From assembly GCA_947625435.1 (NCBI GenBank), contig CANQOI010000017.1, forward strand, positions 1 to 40,148: DNA of 40,148 nucleotides. The letters run 5' to 3'. The position numbers were made by a program, and so were the translations under genes. Origin of the DNA: an uncultured Clostridia bacterium. GTDB lineage: Bacteria; Bacillota; Clostridia; UBA1212; UBA1255. This document shows positions 26,016-35,825 of this stretch, in pieces. Every line of letters starts with the position of its first letter. Position 1 is the first letter of the stretch. The notes beneath the pieces are model-generated. The model did not search any database. It was not told where the DNA came from and worked only from the letters and a program-made list of their open reading frames with translations.

Positions 26016-28258
26016 TTTTCCTCCAGTCCTCTCATTTTAAGAGCTTCCTTCTGTATCTGGTACAGTCTGTAGTAAACTCCCTCCAGCGCGTATATCTCCG
26101 CATGAGTGCCCTGCTCCGCAATGCAGCCGTTATCGATCACAATAAGCCTGTCCGCATTTCTGAGGGTGGAAAGCCTGTGCGCTATATTGAACGTCGTCCT
26201 TCCCTTTGCGAGCTGTTCAAGGGCCTTCTGTATGTGAAGCTCCGTCTTTGTGTCGACCGCGGACGTGGCTTCGTCGAGAATGAGTATCTTCGGATTTTTG
26301 AGTATGGCCCTCGCCAGTGCCACGCGCTGTCTTTCTCCTCCGGAAAGGCCTTTGCCTCCGGTACCTATCCACGTGTCGTACCCATCTTCCATCTTCATTA
26401 TAAAATCGTGAGCGTCCGCCATCTTTGCGGCGTTTATCACCTCATCCGGCGAAGCGTCGCGCTTCGTGTATGCTATATTGTCAAATACCGTGCCTGTGAA
26501 AAGGTAAGTGTCCTGAAGCACTGTGCCTATCTGCTCATGAAGCCAGTCAAGTGAGAGCTCGCGTATATCGACGCCGTCAAAGCATATCGTGCCCGAATCG
26601 GTGTCGTAAAGGCGCGATATGAGATTTATGAGTGTGGATTTGCCCGCGCCGGACGGCCCCACTATGCCTATATGCTCACCCGGGCAAGCCTCAAAGCATA
26701 TATCCTTTAATACGGGACGGTTGGGAACATAACTGAAATTCACATTGTCGAACGTCACACGGCCCGTAAAATCCTCTATTTTCACAGGCTTGTCCGCTTC
26801 TCTTATTTCCGATCTCGCATCAATTATCTCAAATATCCTGTTGGCAGAGTTCATGGCGGACGCAAACTGCTGGACAGTATTCGTGAGCCACTCAAGAGGC
26901 CCGTATATCATGCCGACATATCCCACGAGAGACGTGAGCTGTCCGAAGCCGAAGCTTCCGTCTATTATGAGTCTGCCGCCTATCACATATATCGCAAGGG
27001 AGCCGAGCCACATGACAAAGCTCACTATCGGGAACACTGTTCCGGATTTTATGTTTATATCGGCCTGAGTGTTTCCGAATATACGGCTTGCTCTTGAAAA
27101 CGACGCATTTTCCGTCTGTTCCTTTCCGAAGGCTTTTACGACGCGCACACCCGTAAACGAATCGTGCATTCTCGAAGTCATGATGCTCCTGTACCGGAAG
27201 CTTCTTGAGAACATTTTATTGAAGGAAGGCAGAAAATGTCTGAAAAAGAGCAGTATGAACGGCGCAGGTATGAGTATCAGCACCGAAAGAGACGGCCGCA
27301 TGGCTATCATGACTGCCGAAACGCCTACAAGCTTGAATATGTTCACGATAAGGAACGGTATGCCGTCCAGCATGAACCACTGAACCTCCTCGGCGTCTGA
27401 GTTCACCCTTGTCATGAGAGCGCCCGTTTCCTTGTCGGTAAAATATTTCACAGACAGTCTCTGCATCGACTCAAAGACCTCCGTGCGCATATTGAAAACG
27501 ACTTCATTTGCGAAACGGGAATTTTTTCTTCCGTATATCACCGTAAACAGCACCGACACCAGCTGCAGAGCGACCAGCAGCAGCACGAGCGGTACGATCT
27601 TACCGTAATTCGGACTGGCGGGCGCCAGCACCTGATCGAACAGCACCGTGCCCGAAAAATAAGGCACTATTATATTTATAAGGGCCGTTATGATCATGAA
27701 CGTAAGTATGAAAGCTATATATTTGCCGTACCTGCCGGAATATGTGAGCAGTCTTATGAAAACGTGCGCTTTATCCACGCAGTACGGACATATGTGGGTA
27801 TCGTCCCTGTATTCGCGCCCGCATTTAGGGCATCTGGCGGCTCCGCCTTCGCTCTCGAGCGCTTCCGTTATGTCCTCATGCTTAAGCGATTTCATGACAA
27901 GCTCCGCAAATCTGCCGAAATGCCTGTTCATGGCATTGCTGCCGCGGCACACGCGCACGAGCTCACCGCTGCCGCTTTTTTTTATTATAAGCGAAAGACT
28001 CGTGGCGGATATATCCACAAACAGCTCGTCATTTTCGTCCACCCCGAAACGTTCGAGAGAATCCGTGTATTTATATATCACATTATCCTTGTATGCTATG
28101 TATACATCGGCGTATTCAAAGCTGTCATTCATATCGCTCAGGACATGCGGGAGCTTTTCATCCGGTAAAATGCCGGCCTCCGCGGCCGCCTGCTCAGGCA
28201 ATATCTTTTCCTCGGCGTCATCTCTGCCGAAAATATTCTTTATCTTACCCTTTGCCAA
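26012..28258 (-). CDS. ABC exporter with N-terminal zinc ribbon (DUF1854-associated), subunit A
   Basis: 748-residue fused permease-ATPase, paralogue of the gene at 23227. A soluble N-terminal domain (about 35-125) and zinc ribbon CPKC/CPYC (about 141-160) precede six transmembrane helices (about 172-460). The nucleotide-binding domain has Walker A GPSGAGKST, Q-loop VLQDTY, signature LSGGERQR, Walker B ILILDEATSAVD and H-loop AHRLST, so both halves of the presumed heterodimer keep catalytic residues. The start is TTG with GGTGA about five bases upstream. It follows the pseudouridine synthase by 4 bases. Confidence 0.88.
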   Translation of the reverse strand: MAKGKIKNIFGRDDAEEKILPEQAAAEAGILPDEKLPHVLSDMNDSFEYADVYIAYKDNVIYKYTDSLERFGVDENDELFVDISATSLSLIIKKSGSGELVRVCRGSNAMNRHFGRFAELVMKSLKHEDITEALESEGGAARCPKCGREYRDDTHICPYCVDKAHVFIRLLTYSGRYGKYIAFILTFMIITALINIIVPYFSGTVLFDQVLAPASPNYGKIVPLVLLLVALQLVSVLFTVIYGRKNSRFANEVVFNMRTEVFESMQRLSVKYFTDKETGALMTRVNSDAEEVQWFMLDGIPFLIVNIFKLVGVSAVMIAMRPSLSVLILIPAPFILLFFRHFLPSFNKMFSRSFRYRSIMTSRMHDSFTGVRVVKAFGKEQTENASFSRASRIFGNTQADINIKSGTVFPIVSFVMWLGSLAIYVIGGRLIIDGSFGFGQLTSLVGYVGMIYGPLEWLTNTVQQFASAMNSANRIFEIIDARSEIREADKPVKIEDFTGRVTFDNVNFSYVPNRPVLKDICFEACPGEHIGIVGPSGAGKSTLINLISRLYDTDSGTICFDGVDIRELSLDWLHEQIGTVLQDTYLFTGTVFDNIAYTKRDASPDEVINAAKMADAHDFIMKMEDGYDTWIGTGGKGLSGGERQRVALARAILKNPKILILDEATSAVDTKTELHIQKALEQLAKGRTTFNIAHRLSTLRNADRLIVIDNGCIAEQGTHAEIYALEGVYYRLYQIQKEALKMRGLEEN

Positions 28259-28262
28259 AATA

Positions 28263-28979
28263 TCACCGAACCTCTGTGAGTTTTTCTATTTCTTCCGGAG
28301 ACAGGAATCGCCATTTGCCGGGTTTCAGATCTCCGAGTTCTATCGTGCCGAAGCTTATTCTTGTAAGGCTGTTTACGGGATGCCCTATCCTGTCAAGCAT
28401 CCTCCTCACCTGTCTGTTTCTTCCCTCTCTTATGCTTATCTCCGCTATGGCATTGTTGCCCTTGTACCCTACCACATCCAGTACTGCGGGGAGCGTCTTA
28501 CCGTCTTCGAGCATTATGCCTTCCGCAAACTTTCTTATATCTGTTTCATTCGGTACGCCCTTTACGACTGCTCTGTACGTTTTCCACACCTCAAAGGACG
28601 GATGTGTCACCTTCTGCATGAATTCCCCGTCATTTGTGAGTATTATAAGACCTGTCGTGTCGTAGTCCAGCCTCCCTACGGGATAAAGCCTCGCATCAAC
28701 TCCCTGTACAAGATCAACAACGCACTCGCGCCCTCTGTCATCCTTTGAAGCGGACAATACTCCCGCCGGCTTATTCATCAATATGTAATACTTCCTTTTC
28801 TCCGGCTTTATGATATTGCCGTCGACACAGACAGTGTCATTTCCGCTTACCTTAGTTCCCATACCGGTCACCGTGCTGCCGTTGACACTGACTCTTCCTT
28901 CTTCTATCATGTGCTCTGCGGCACGCCTCGAGGCAGCTCCGCAGAGAGCCATATATTTTTGCAGTCTCATTTCTTCCAT
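28263..28979 (-). CDS. Pseudouridine synthase, RsuA/RluB family
   Basis: 238 residues. An N-terminal S4 RNA-binding domain (about 1-60: MRLQKYMALCGAASRRAAE) precedes the catalytic domain with GRLDYDTTGLIILTNDGEF, the Asp in RLDYDT being the nucleophile, and the NRQVRRM motif near residue 198. The S4 arrangement and length fit RluB/RsuA, which modify 23S or 16S rRNA; the exact site is not decidable here. Its ATG overlaps the addA stop by one base (TAATG), with GAGGTG inside addA. Confidence 0.92.
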   Translation of the reverse strand: MEEMRLQKYMALCGAASRRAAEHMIEEGRVSVNGSTVTGMGTKVSGNDTVCVDGNIIKPEKRKYYILMNKPAGVLSASKDDRGRECVVDLVQGVDARLYPVGRLDYDTTGLIILTNDGEFMQKVTHPSFEVWKTYRAVVKGVPNETDIRKFAEGIMLEDGKTLPAVLDVVGYKGNNAIAEISIREGRNRQVRRMLDRIGHPVNSLTRISFGTIELGDLKPGKWRFLSPEEIEKLTEVR

Positions 28980-31900
28980 TATAAGCGCACCTCTTTTCCG
29001 CTTTTGACAAAATATACGATCTTACCCGGATCGCATCCGAAGCTTTTCTTCACGCACTCCGCGTAATACTCAAGCTGTTCTTTATACCTTGACGCATCGG
29101 GATACTCATCTGTCTTAAAATCTATCACCGTATAATCGTCGCCTTCTTTTATAAGACAGTCTATGATCCCCTGCACCGAAACGGTCTCTCCTTTTATGTC
29201 CGCCAGCTGTGTGAAAGGTATCTCCTTCATTACCGAGTCGGCGCCTGCTATGCGCGCGGCCATGCCGCTCGTAAAATATCCCGCCAGCATTTCACGGTCG
29301 ATGCTCTCCGCCTCTTTGCGGCTCAGGAATCCGGCGTCCTCCGCATACAGAATAAGTTCGCACGCATATCCGTACGCTTCATCCGAACTCATGTTCTTCA
29401 GTCTTCCGTAATCCGTCAGTCTCAGGCACGTGTGAAACGCGGTACCGCGCTCTGCGGCAGTGAGCGTTCCCACGGCGGAATGCGTAATGTCGGGTATGTC
29501 GGAAAGAGGCATTCCGCCCCCGTAAGGCACAGAGCCGTATTCGGATCCGTCGGCCATGCTCCTTCTTTTGAGCTCGGAAACCGATATCTTTGCAGGCATG
29601 CGTTCTTCCGTATTTTTCAGCTCATATCTGTAAAATGTCATTTCAGGTATGTTAAGAAAAGCATTCCCGTATACGGTCTCATCCTTAACTTCCGCATCGG
29701 ACCCGTCGCTCTCCGGGCAGTGTATGTTCTCCGGCTTCACTGCTTCCGATGCGACTATCCACTCTAAAAAGGACTTCGCTTCCGGTACATTATCCTCAAA
29801 GACGCCGCTGTCAACAGCCTTGTTCGTTTCACCTGTTATTATCAGCTTTTCCGCAGCCCGCGTCATGGCAACGTACAGCACTCTCATTTCCTCTTCAATG
29901 CTGTCTGTCTTCATGCGCCGCGCTGTGAGTACCTTCATTACGGACGGGTATTTCACGCGGAGATCCTCCCTGTAACAGGTAGGCCCGAGTCCGAGGCGTC
30001 TGTGCTTCAGGATAGGCTTGGAATAGTCCTTACTGTTGAAATTCTTACCCGTGCACGCAAGTATCACGACCGGGAACTCAAGTCCCTTGCTCTTGTGTAT
30101 GCTCATTATCTGTACGGCATCGATCCCCGATGACGCGGCGGAGGCGTCGCTGAGGTCTTCATTTCGCTTTTTGAGCGAGTCAAAGTAATGCAGAAATCTG
30201 AAAAGGCCTTTATTTACATTTTTATCGTACTCAGCCGCCTTTGCTCCGAGGAGATCCACATTGGCCGTGTGCAATCCGCCGAAGGGACCGTTTCCGATAT
30301 TTTCATAAAAATGATTTTCATTTATGAGTATCCTTAAAAGTTCCGACACTCCCATGTGTACGGCCGCTTTTCTGAGCTCCGAAAGCCTGTCCGTGAAGAT
30401 CGATATCTCCCTTGCCAGCCGTTCGTTGCCGCCGGCATAATTAAGACACATATCGTAAAAATATTCATCGTCCCCGCCACGCCTTACAGAGTCGTTTTTT
30501 ATTTCAGCGAGCTCGGTATCGGAGAAGCCGTAAATATTCCTCATGGTCGCCGCAAAATGTATGTCCTGTAGAGGGTTGTCTATTATACTCATGAATGACA
30601 GCATTATATTGACCTCGGCATTAGAGAAAAAGCCGCCGCCCGCGCTGTAAAATGCGGGTACGCCTGCATCTCTCATATATGCGACATATTCCTTGGCACA
30701 GGATGAAGGCGAGCGCATGAGGATCACCACGTCCCGGTATGTTATATTACGCATGCAGGCGCGCGCCCTGTCATATATCTGAAATCCCGAATTCACAAGA
30801 TCTTTGACGATATGCGCAACCTTTTCGGCCTCTCTGTTTACGCCCTTTTCTTTATTTACAATGTAGAGCTCCGTTTCACGTGATGACGGATTGGCCGTTT
30901 CCGGATAAAATCCCGCTCCGAAATTAAGCCTTTCGTCTTCGTCGTACGGCAGCATACACGTTCCTTCGGTCATTATTTTTCCGAAAAGTGCGTTCACGGT
31001 ATCTATAACGCCCGTCCTGCTCCTGAAATTTTTATTGAGTATTATTAGCTTACCGGCGTCGTCACTGTTTGAATAAGCTTTATATTTCTTTATAAAAAGA
31101 TCGGGTCTTGCCTGTCTGAAGCCGTATATGCTCTGCTTTACATCCCCTACCATGAAAATATTGCCGTCCTTTCTTGATATGAGAGAAAGTATGGCATCCT
31201 GTATCTCATTGGTATCCTGGTATTCGTCAATATATATCTCGTCAAAATATGCGGCATACCTTTCGGCTGTTTCACTGGGGCCGCCGTTGTCATCCGTAAG
31301 GACCTTATATGTTATGTGTTCCAGATCATTAAAGTCCAGTATATGCTTATCGGCTTTAAGAGCGGTATATGTCTTTTCAAAATCAATGACTACATCTATA
31401 AGGCACGATATGTCGGGATAAAGGAGCTTCATATCGTCATACGGTGTCTCTTCGGACTGCCCAACGGTGTAGAAAATACCCTTATTGCTGTTAAAGCCGT
31501 TCTTTACATCGCCGTATGCTTTTTTTACGAGATCCAGCACCTTTAATGTATCTTCATCATATTTTGACCTTATTTTGTTATTTATACTCGGGCTCCTGCT
31601 GAAATTTACGGATCTCACCGCTTCGTATATTTCAGACCATGAGCCCTCACGCTGTCTGTATAAAGGATCTCTGTATCTTGACAGCACCGAGACAGGATGT
31701 TCCAGCATGCGTATGTCATTTTCGAACTCTTTCCCGAACTCTTCTATGCCGCATTCGTCACACAGACACTTAAGCCTTATCAGCCTGTTTCTTTTTGCTT
31801 CCAGATCGCCGCAAAGATTCTCCGCCAGATCCTCGCACCATTTTGTACGGTAAAAATCGGTGCATGATCCCGGATCGAACATACGCTTCTGCTCTTCAAG

Positions 31901-32482
31901 CCATGCTATGGGATCCGGACTGTCGGATGCAAAATCGAAGAGCTCCAGTATCTGCTCGGATATGCCGCGGTCGCTGTTATATGCAGAATATATCTCTACA
32001 ATACGCTTAAAGGAAGCATCGTCCTTTCCGTACCAATGCTCGAGTACATCGTCCAGGGCATCCTCACGCAGCATTTTTCTCTCGCCGTCTTCGGCCATTC
32101 TGAAGGAAGGGTCTATGCCGCTCTCGCCGGGATTGCTCTTAACTACCGACCGGCAGAAGGAATGAATGGTCGTTATGTTGGATTTTGAAAGCAACGTCTG
32201 CTGCCTGCCGAGTCTCCGCACTTCAGCATCGGAAATATCCTCACGGTCCATCTCGTTCTGTATGGCCGTGTAAAGCCTTTCCTTAAGCTCAGCTGCGGCA
32301 GCATTCGTGAACGTAACGATGAGCAGTCTGTCAATGTCCGTTTTATTTTTTATTATCCTTAATATTCGCTCGATAAGAACCGCCGTTTTGCCGGAACCGG
32401 CAGCAGCGGAAACAAGTATATTTCCGCACTGTCCGTCCTCGTTAACGGCTCTTAACTGACTTTCCGTCCATTCCTTACCCAT
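28979..32482 (-). CDS. addA: ATP-dependent helicase/nuclease subunit A
   Basis: 1167-residue UvrD-like helicase with a C-terminal RecB-type nuclease domain, which processes DNA ends for RecA loading. Motifs: AAAGSGKTAVLIERI (Walker A, about 27-41), DEYQDTNEIQ (Walker B), GDVKQSIYGFRQARP, YVAMTRAAEKL (motif VI), and nuclease VIDFKTDE with QLEYYAE near the C-terminus. The WTESQLRAV start matches AddA. AddA works with AddB, but addB is not adjacent: a glycosidase gene lies 24 bases upstream. The ribosome site is weak. Confidence 0.95.
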   Translation of the reverse strand: MGKEWTESQLRAVNEDGQCGNILVSAAAGSGKTAVLIERILRIIKNKTDIDRLLIVTFTNAAAAELKERLYTAIQNEMDREDISDAEVRRLGRQQTLLSKSNITTIHSFCRSVVKSNPGESGIDPSFRMAEDGERKMLREDALDDVLEHWYGKDDASFKRIVEIYSAYNSDRGISEQILELFDFASDSPDPIAWLEEQKRMFDPGSCTDFYRTKWCEDLAENLCGDLEAKRNRLIRLKCLCDECGIEEFGKEFENDIRMLEHPVSVLSRYRDPLYRQREGSWSEIYEAVRSVNFSRSPSINNKIRSKYDEDTLKVLDLVKKAYGDVKNGFNSNKGIFYTVGQSEETPYDDMKLLYPDISCLIDVVIDFEKTYTALKADKHILDFNDLEHITYKVLTDDNGGPSETAERYAAYFDEIYIDEYQDTNEIQDAILSLISRKDGNIFMVGDVKQSIYGFRQARPDLFIKKYKAYSNSDDAGKLIILNKNFRSRTGVIDTVNALFGKIMTEGTCMLPYDEDERLNFGAGFYPETANPSSRETELYIVNKEKGVNREAEKVAHIVKDLVNSGFQIYDRARACMRNITYRDVVILMRSPSSCAKEYVAYMRDAGVPAFYSAGGGFFSNAEVNIMLSFMSIIDNPLQDIHFAATMRNIYGFSDTELAEIKNDSVRRGGDDEYFYDMCLNYAGGNERLAREISIFTDRLSELRKAAVHMGVSELLRILINENHFYENIGNGPFGGLHTANVDLLGAKAAEYDKNVNKGLFRFLHYFDSLKKRNEDLSDASAASSGIDAVQIMSIHKSKGLEFPVVILACTGKNFNSKDYSKPILKHRRLGLGPTCYREDLRVKYPSVMKVLTARRMKTDSIEEEMRVLYVAMTRAAEKLIITGETNKAVDSGVFEDNVPEAKSFLEWIVASEAVKPENIHCPESDGSDAEVKDETVYGNAFLNIPEMTFYRYELKNTEERMPAKISVSELKRRSMADGSEYGSVPYGGGMPLSDIPDITHSAVGTLTAAERGTAFHTCLRLTDYGRLKNMSSDEAYGYACELILYAEDAGFLSRKEAESIDREMLAGYFTSGMAARIAGADSVMKEIPFTQLADIKGETVSVQGIIDCLIKEGDDYTVIDFKTDEYPDASRYKEQLEYYAECVKKSFGCDPGKIVYFVKSGKEVRL

Positions 32483-32506
32483 ACCGATATTATCATCTGA
32501 TATTGA

Positions 32507-35500
32507 TCATTTTTTGCGCTGTGCCTCTATCGTGATCCCGTAAACAGCGCTGCCTATAAATCTGTAGTCGTCGCTCCACGAGCTGCCGCCCGTCACAAAA
32601 TGCTCCGGACCGTATGCCGATGTTTCCGTAGGCACAAGGTGCAGCGGTCCGAACATATTTCTCCTGGAGCAAACGAGCGTGACTCCTATGTCGCTTTCCT
32701 CTTTGACCCATGATGTTATGTCGGCCTCATACGGATCCCATGCTATTATCTCCCTGCGGCCGCCGCTGCGGCTTGCTCCCAAAGAGTGCACCTCCGCCAA
32801 CGATCCTCTGTACCCGTCTGTTCTGAGTATGACTCTGTCCGCATCTCTGTACTCAGCAAACAGTCCGGCAGGTATCTTATATGTAACACTGCCTGTATAG
32901 AACGGCATATTATATTCAATAAGATCCCTGAACCCTATCCTTCCGGGTCTGCTCACGAGCGTAGAGCGGTGTCCGTCTATGCGCACTCCGAAGTCTCCTA
33001 CGATATATATCGACTCTACGTTCGTTGTCCTTCTGAAAAGAGTGCTGCAATTAACGGTATTGCGCCCCTTGCGTATGACTCCCGCCGGTACGTGAAGCTT
33101 GCTGAAGCATATGTCTATCCAGAAATCCTTCGGATCCGTGCATTTGAGCACCGTTCCGTTCAGAGAGCACTCCCAAAGCTCGGGGCGCTCTATGGCAATG
33201 AATACATCACCTTCGGGAACATCATCTGCGTAGAACTCATATTCAAGCTCGAGCCTGCCGTACTCATTGTTGCAGTGGAGCTTAGAATACCAGGGCTGGA
33301 GCATATTTCCGCCTCTTCTCTCTATGCCGACTCTGTCTCTTATCCTTCCGTCAACGCGGAGCACTTCCTCTTCCATGTTCCATTCTTCATCGCCGAGCTT
33401 CCATTTGGCAAAATCGAGTACGCATACGTTCTTCTCATCAAGCTCATATTCAAATCCGTCCTTATCGGAGACCGGGATCGCTGAAATGCATTCATACGAA
33501 TCGCGCTCTTTGAGCGAAGCATCCTCTTCCTTTGAAAATACGAAAAGCTTTTCGCCGGCGGCTTCAATATCAAACGAAACCGAAACAGTGCCTTCGGAAA
33601 ATTCCGCGGCTTTTCTGTATCTGTTTCCCGTAGACATATCCCATTCTTCCGCGTAAGACACATTTTCGGCCACACCGTCTGTCCTTACAGTAAGACGTAC
33701 GTCCTTCCTCCCTTTACCCCTGTCCGTATTGAGAACGACAGCATACATGAGACCCGCGTCACTGTCATATCTCGTCTGTACGAATATCTCACTGCTTCCG
33801 GCTGCCGCTATGTCGGTCCTGCATGATGTGTTGTTCTTAAGCTCGCGCGCAAGGGCATCCTTGTCAAACGGTATGACGGCCGAGTTCTCATGAGCAGCGA
33901 GCGTCTTTACGTCGGACGACGGCTCGGATCCCACATATCCAGGTATATCTCCGCAGAATATCACCTTTCCTCCCGCGTCCAGGAAGGCGCGTAAAATGTC
34001 GACAGTCGATCTTCTCAATGTGAGCATTCCGCTCACCACTACAGTGTGATAAGAAGCCTTGCCCACATTCAGTACGGCTCTTCCCGAGCTGTCCGTACTC
34101 ACTGCCGACATGCCGCTCATCATGAATTCCTCTCCGTAATCGAAATCTATCTGACTTCCGGCCAGCATATTGAACAGCTTGGAATAATGGTCCTCCAGTG
34201 CCAGCTCATCCGTATTGTCGGGCGCCGGACTTATCCAGCGGGCCCAGTCAAGATATATTCCGGCCCATACCGATTCTATCGGATTCATGACAAGTGTGTC
34301 GCAAAGGGCATTTCCCTGTGACATCACGACTCCGAATCTGGCAAAATATGTTTCAACATGATCATAATATTTATAGTACGGAGACTGATGGAATATGCTG
34401 GCGGGATAATCGCGTTTCGACTCGCCTTCCATCGTATACCACGACAGATGCGGGCACCGAAGGTTTATGCCGAAGAGCGCCTGCCAGTCTCCCACTGCTT
34501 TATGTCCTTTAAAATCAAACTGCCATCCGGAGCAGCCGTACAGCTCCGAGAGCAGCCATTTCTGACCTGTCTGTCTCGCTGCGGATGAGAGCTGCTTCGC
34601 CACCCAATAGCATCTGTTGAATTCGGTCAGGAGATCTATGCCCGGATATGTCATATACGGATAGAAACGCATGAGCGAGCCGTTAGGCACAGTCTGATTT
34701 ATAAGAGCATCCTCGTGTAGCACGTGGCCCGTGAAAATGATATTGTTTTCTTCGCACCATTCCTTGTAAGGTACAGCAAAACGCTCTATAAAGAGATTGT
34801 TTGCCAGATCCACGAAATCTGTCTTTACCTTTGCCACCTTCGCACCGTTTTTCCTGTAATAAAGCTCAGGAAGCATCGCCTTAAGATCATATCCGTATCT
34901 TGATCTGAACTCATCAAATATGTCGTCTGTATAAGCCGCGGACGATATCTCGACTCCGTTTTCGATCCTGTAATCGTCGAGCATGTGCCCTCTGTGGGGT
35001 TCATCGGTGAAGATTCCCTTAATGCTCCTTCCCAGTCTGTCTCCGCAATGCTTTTTATATTCCTCGTGCGTAAGCTCTATAAAACGCTTTGTGGCCTTCA
35101 GACTCATCGTATCTATGTATGTCGTGCCGTTATACACGCTGGCGGGCTTGTCGGGAACTATTTTAAATACGAGCACTTTATTATAGCCGTTATTGCCTGT
35201 CAAGGCAGCCGAAAGCTCATCGGCTGTCCCGCATTCCTCATATCCGGATATGTCTCTTCCGTCGGTATGCGCCGCAAATATGTTTATGATGTCCGCGTCC
35301 TTCGTATCCCTTTCATAGTCAAAGGCATCCTTGTCGTAGGCGTTCAGGACTATGGATTTCATCCTGTACTGTTCATCCACGGTCACCTTTCCGCCTGCAC
35401 TGCCGCTCGGCCATCTGTCCTCGTCGTAAAGCCACGCTTCAAGACCGAGCTTCTCGCCTTCATCGGCGACCGTATTTATAAGATCGAACCACTCTTCTCC

Positions 35501-35689
35501 CAGATATTCTGTTATCAGGCCCGCACGCGAATGCATGAAAAAGCCTCCGAAGCCCATCTCCTTTATTACATGCAGCTGTCTTATAAGCTCCTCTTTTTTT
35601 AATTCTCCGTTCCAGGACCAGAAGGGTTTACCTCTGTATTCCGCACCCGGAGCAGTGAAAAGCTCTATCACATTTTTTCTGTCATTCAT
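32507..35689 (-). CDS. GH106-like glycoside hydrolase
   Basis: 1060-residue protein without a signal peptide, thus cytoplasmic. The N-terminal stretch with FWSWNGELKKEEL, GFGGFFMHSRAG and WLYDEDRWPSGSAGG is typical of large proteins annotated as glycosyl hydrolases related to family 106 (alpha-L-rhamnosidases); the exact family and substrate are inferred. The C-terminal 200 residues look like a galactose-binding beta-sandwich (ELWECSLNGTVL). ATG at 35689 is preferred because AAAGG lies upstream, at a long 12-base spacing; an ATG 13 codons earlier has no ribosome site. A strong promoter precedes it. It would act on imported oligosaccharides. Confidence 0.75.
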   Translation of the reverse strand: MNDRKNVIELFTAPGAEYRGKPFWSWNGELKKEELIRQLHVIKEMGFGGFFMHSRAGLITEYLGEEWFDLINTVADEGEKLGLEAWLYDEDRWPSGSAGGKVTVDEQYRMKSIVLNAYDKDAFDYERDTKDADIINIFAAHTDGRDISGYEECGTADELSAALTGNNGYNKVLVFKIVPDKPASVYNGTTYIDTMSLKATKRFIELTHEEYKKHCGDRLGRSIKGIFTDEPHRGHMLDDYRIENGVEISSAAYTDDIFDEFRSRYGYDLKAMLPELYYRKNGAKVAKVKTDFVDLANNLFIERFAVPYKEWCEENNIIFTGHVLHEDALINQTVPNGSLMRFYPYMTYPGIDLLTEFNRCYWVAKQLSSAARQTGQKWLLSELYGCSGWQFDFKGHKAVGDWQALFGINLRCPHLSWYTMEGESKRDYPASIFHQSPYYKYYDHVETYFARFGVVMSQGNALCDTLVMNPIESVWAGIYLDWARWISPAPDNTDELALEDHYSKLFNMLAGSQIDFDYGEEFMMSGMSAVSTDSSGRAVLNVGKASYHTVVVSGMLTLRRSTVDILRAFLDAGGKVIFCGDIPGYVGSEPSSDVKTLAAHENSAVIPFDKDALARELKNNTSCRTDIAAAGSSEIFVQTRYDSDAGLMYAVVLNTDRGKGRKDVRLTVRTDGVAENVSYAEEWDMSTGNRYRKAAEFSEGTVSVSFDIEAAGEKLFVFSKEEDASLKERDSYECISAIPVSDKDGFEYELDEKNVCVLDFAKWKLGDEEWNMEEEVLRVDGRIRDRVGIERRGGNMLQPWYSKLHCNNEYGRLELEYEFYADDVPEGDVFIAIERPELWECSLNGTVLKCTDPKDFWIDICFSKLHVPAGVIRKGRNTVNCSTLFRRTTNVESIYIVGDFGVRIDGHRSTLVSRPGRIGFRDLIEYNMPFYTGSVTYKIPAGLFAEYRDADRVILRTDGYRGSLAEVHSLGASRSGGRREIIAWDPYEADITSWVKEESDIGVTLVCSRRNMFGPLHLVPTETSAYGPEHFVTGGSSWSDDYRFIGSAVYGITIEAQRKK

Positions 35690-35755
35690 AACACATAACT
35701 GCCTTTCATAATTATTTGATTGATACATATTCGTTTATCAAAAAACGCGGTGGTT

Positions 35756-35784
35756 ATTATACACCTGAAGCCTTATTTCCACAA
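35756..35784 (-). promoter_or_regulatory. Promoter of the glycosidase-addA run
   Basis: Minus strand TTGTGG (-35, 35784-35779), 17-base spacer, perfect TATAAT (-10, 35761-35756). The first base of the -35 is the outermost base of the left 33-bp inverted repeat. The -35 matches only TTG, so an activator may help. Confidence 0.65.
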
Positions 35785-35816
35785 TCGTTTAATTTTCGGC
35801 CTTACGTATATTTTTT
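35784..35816 (+). repeat. Left arm of 33-bp inverted repeat flanking spoVT
   Basis: Reads ATCGTTTAATTT, then TCG, then GCCTTACGTATATTTTTT on the plus strand. The minus strand of 36517-36549 carries the same sequence apart from the central three bases (30 of 33 identical). The outer end abuts the -35 box of the glycosidase promoter. Confidence 0.85.
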
Positions 35817-35825
35817 ATGTACGTC

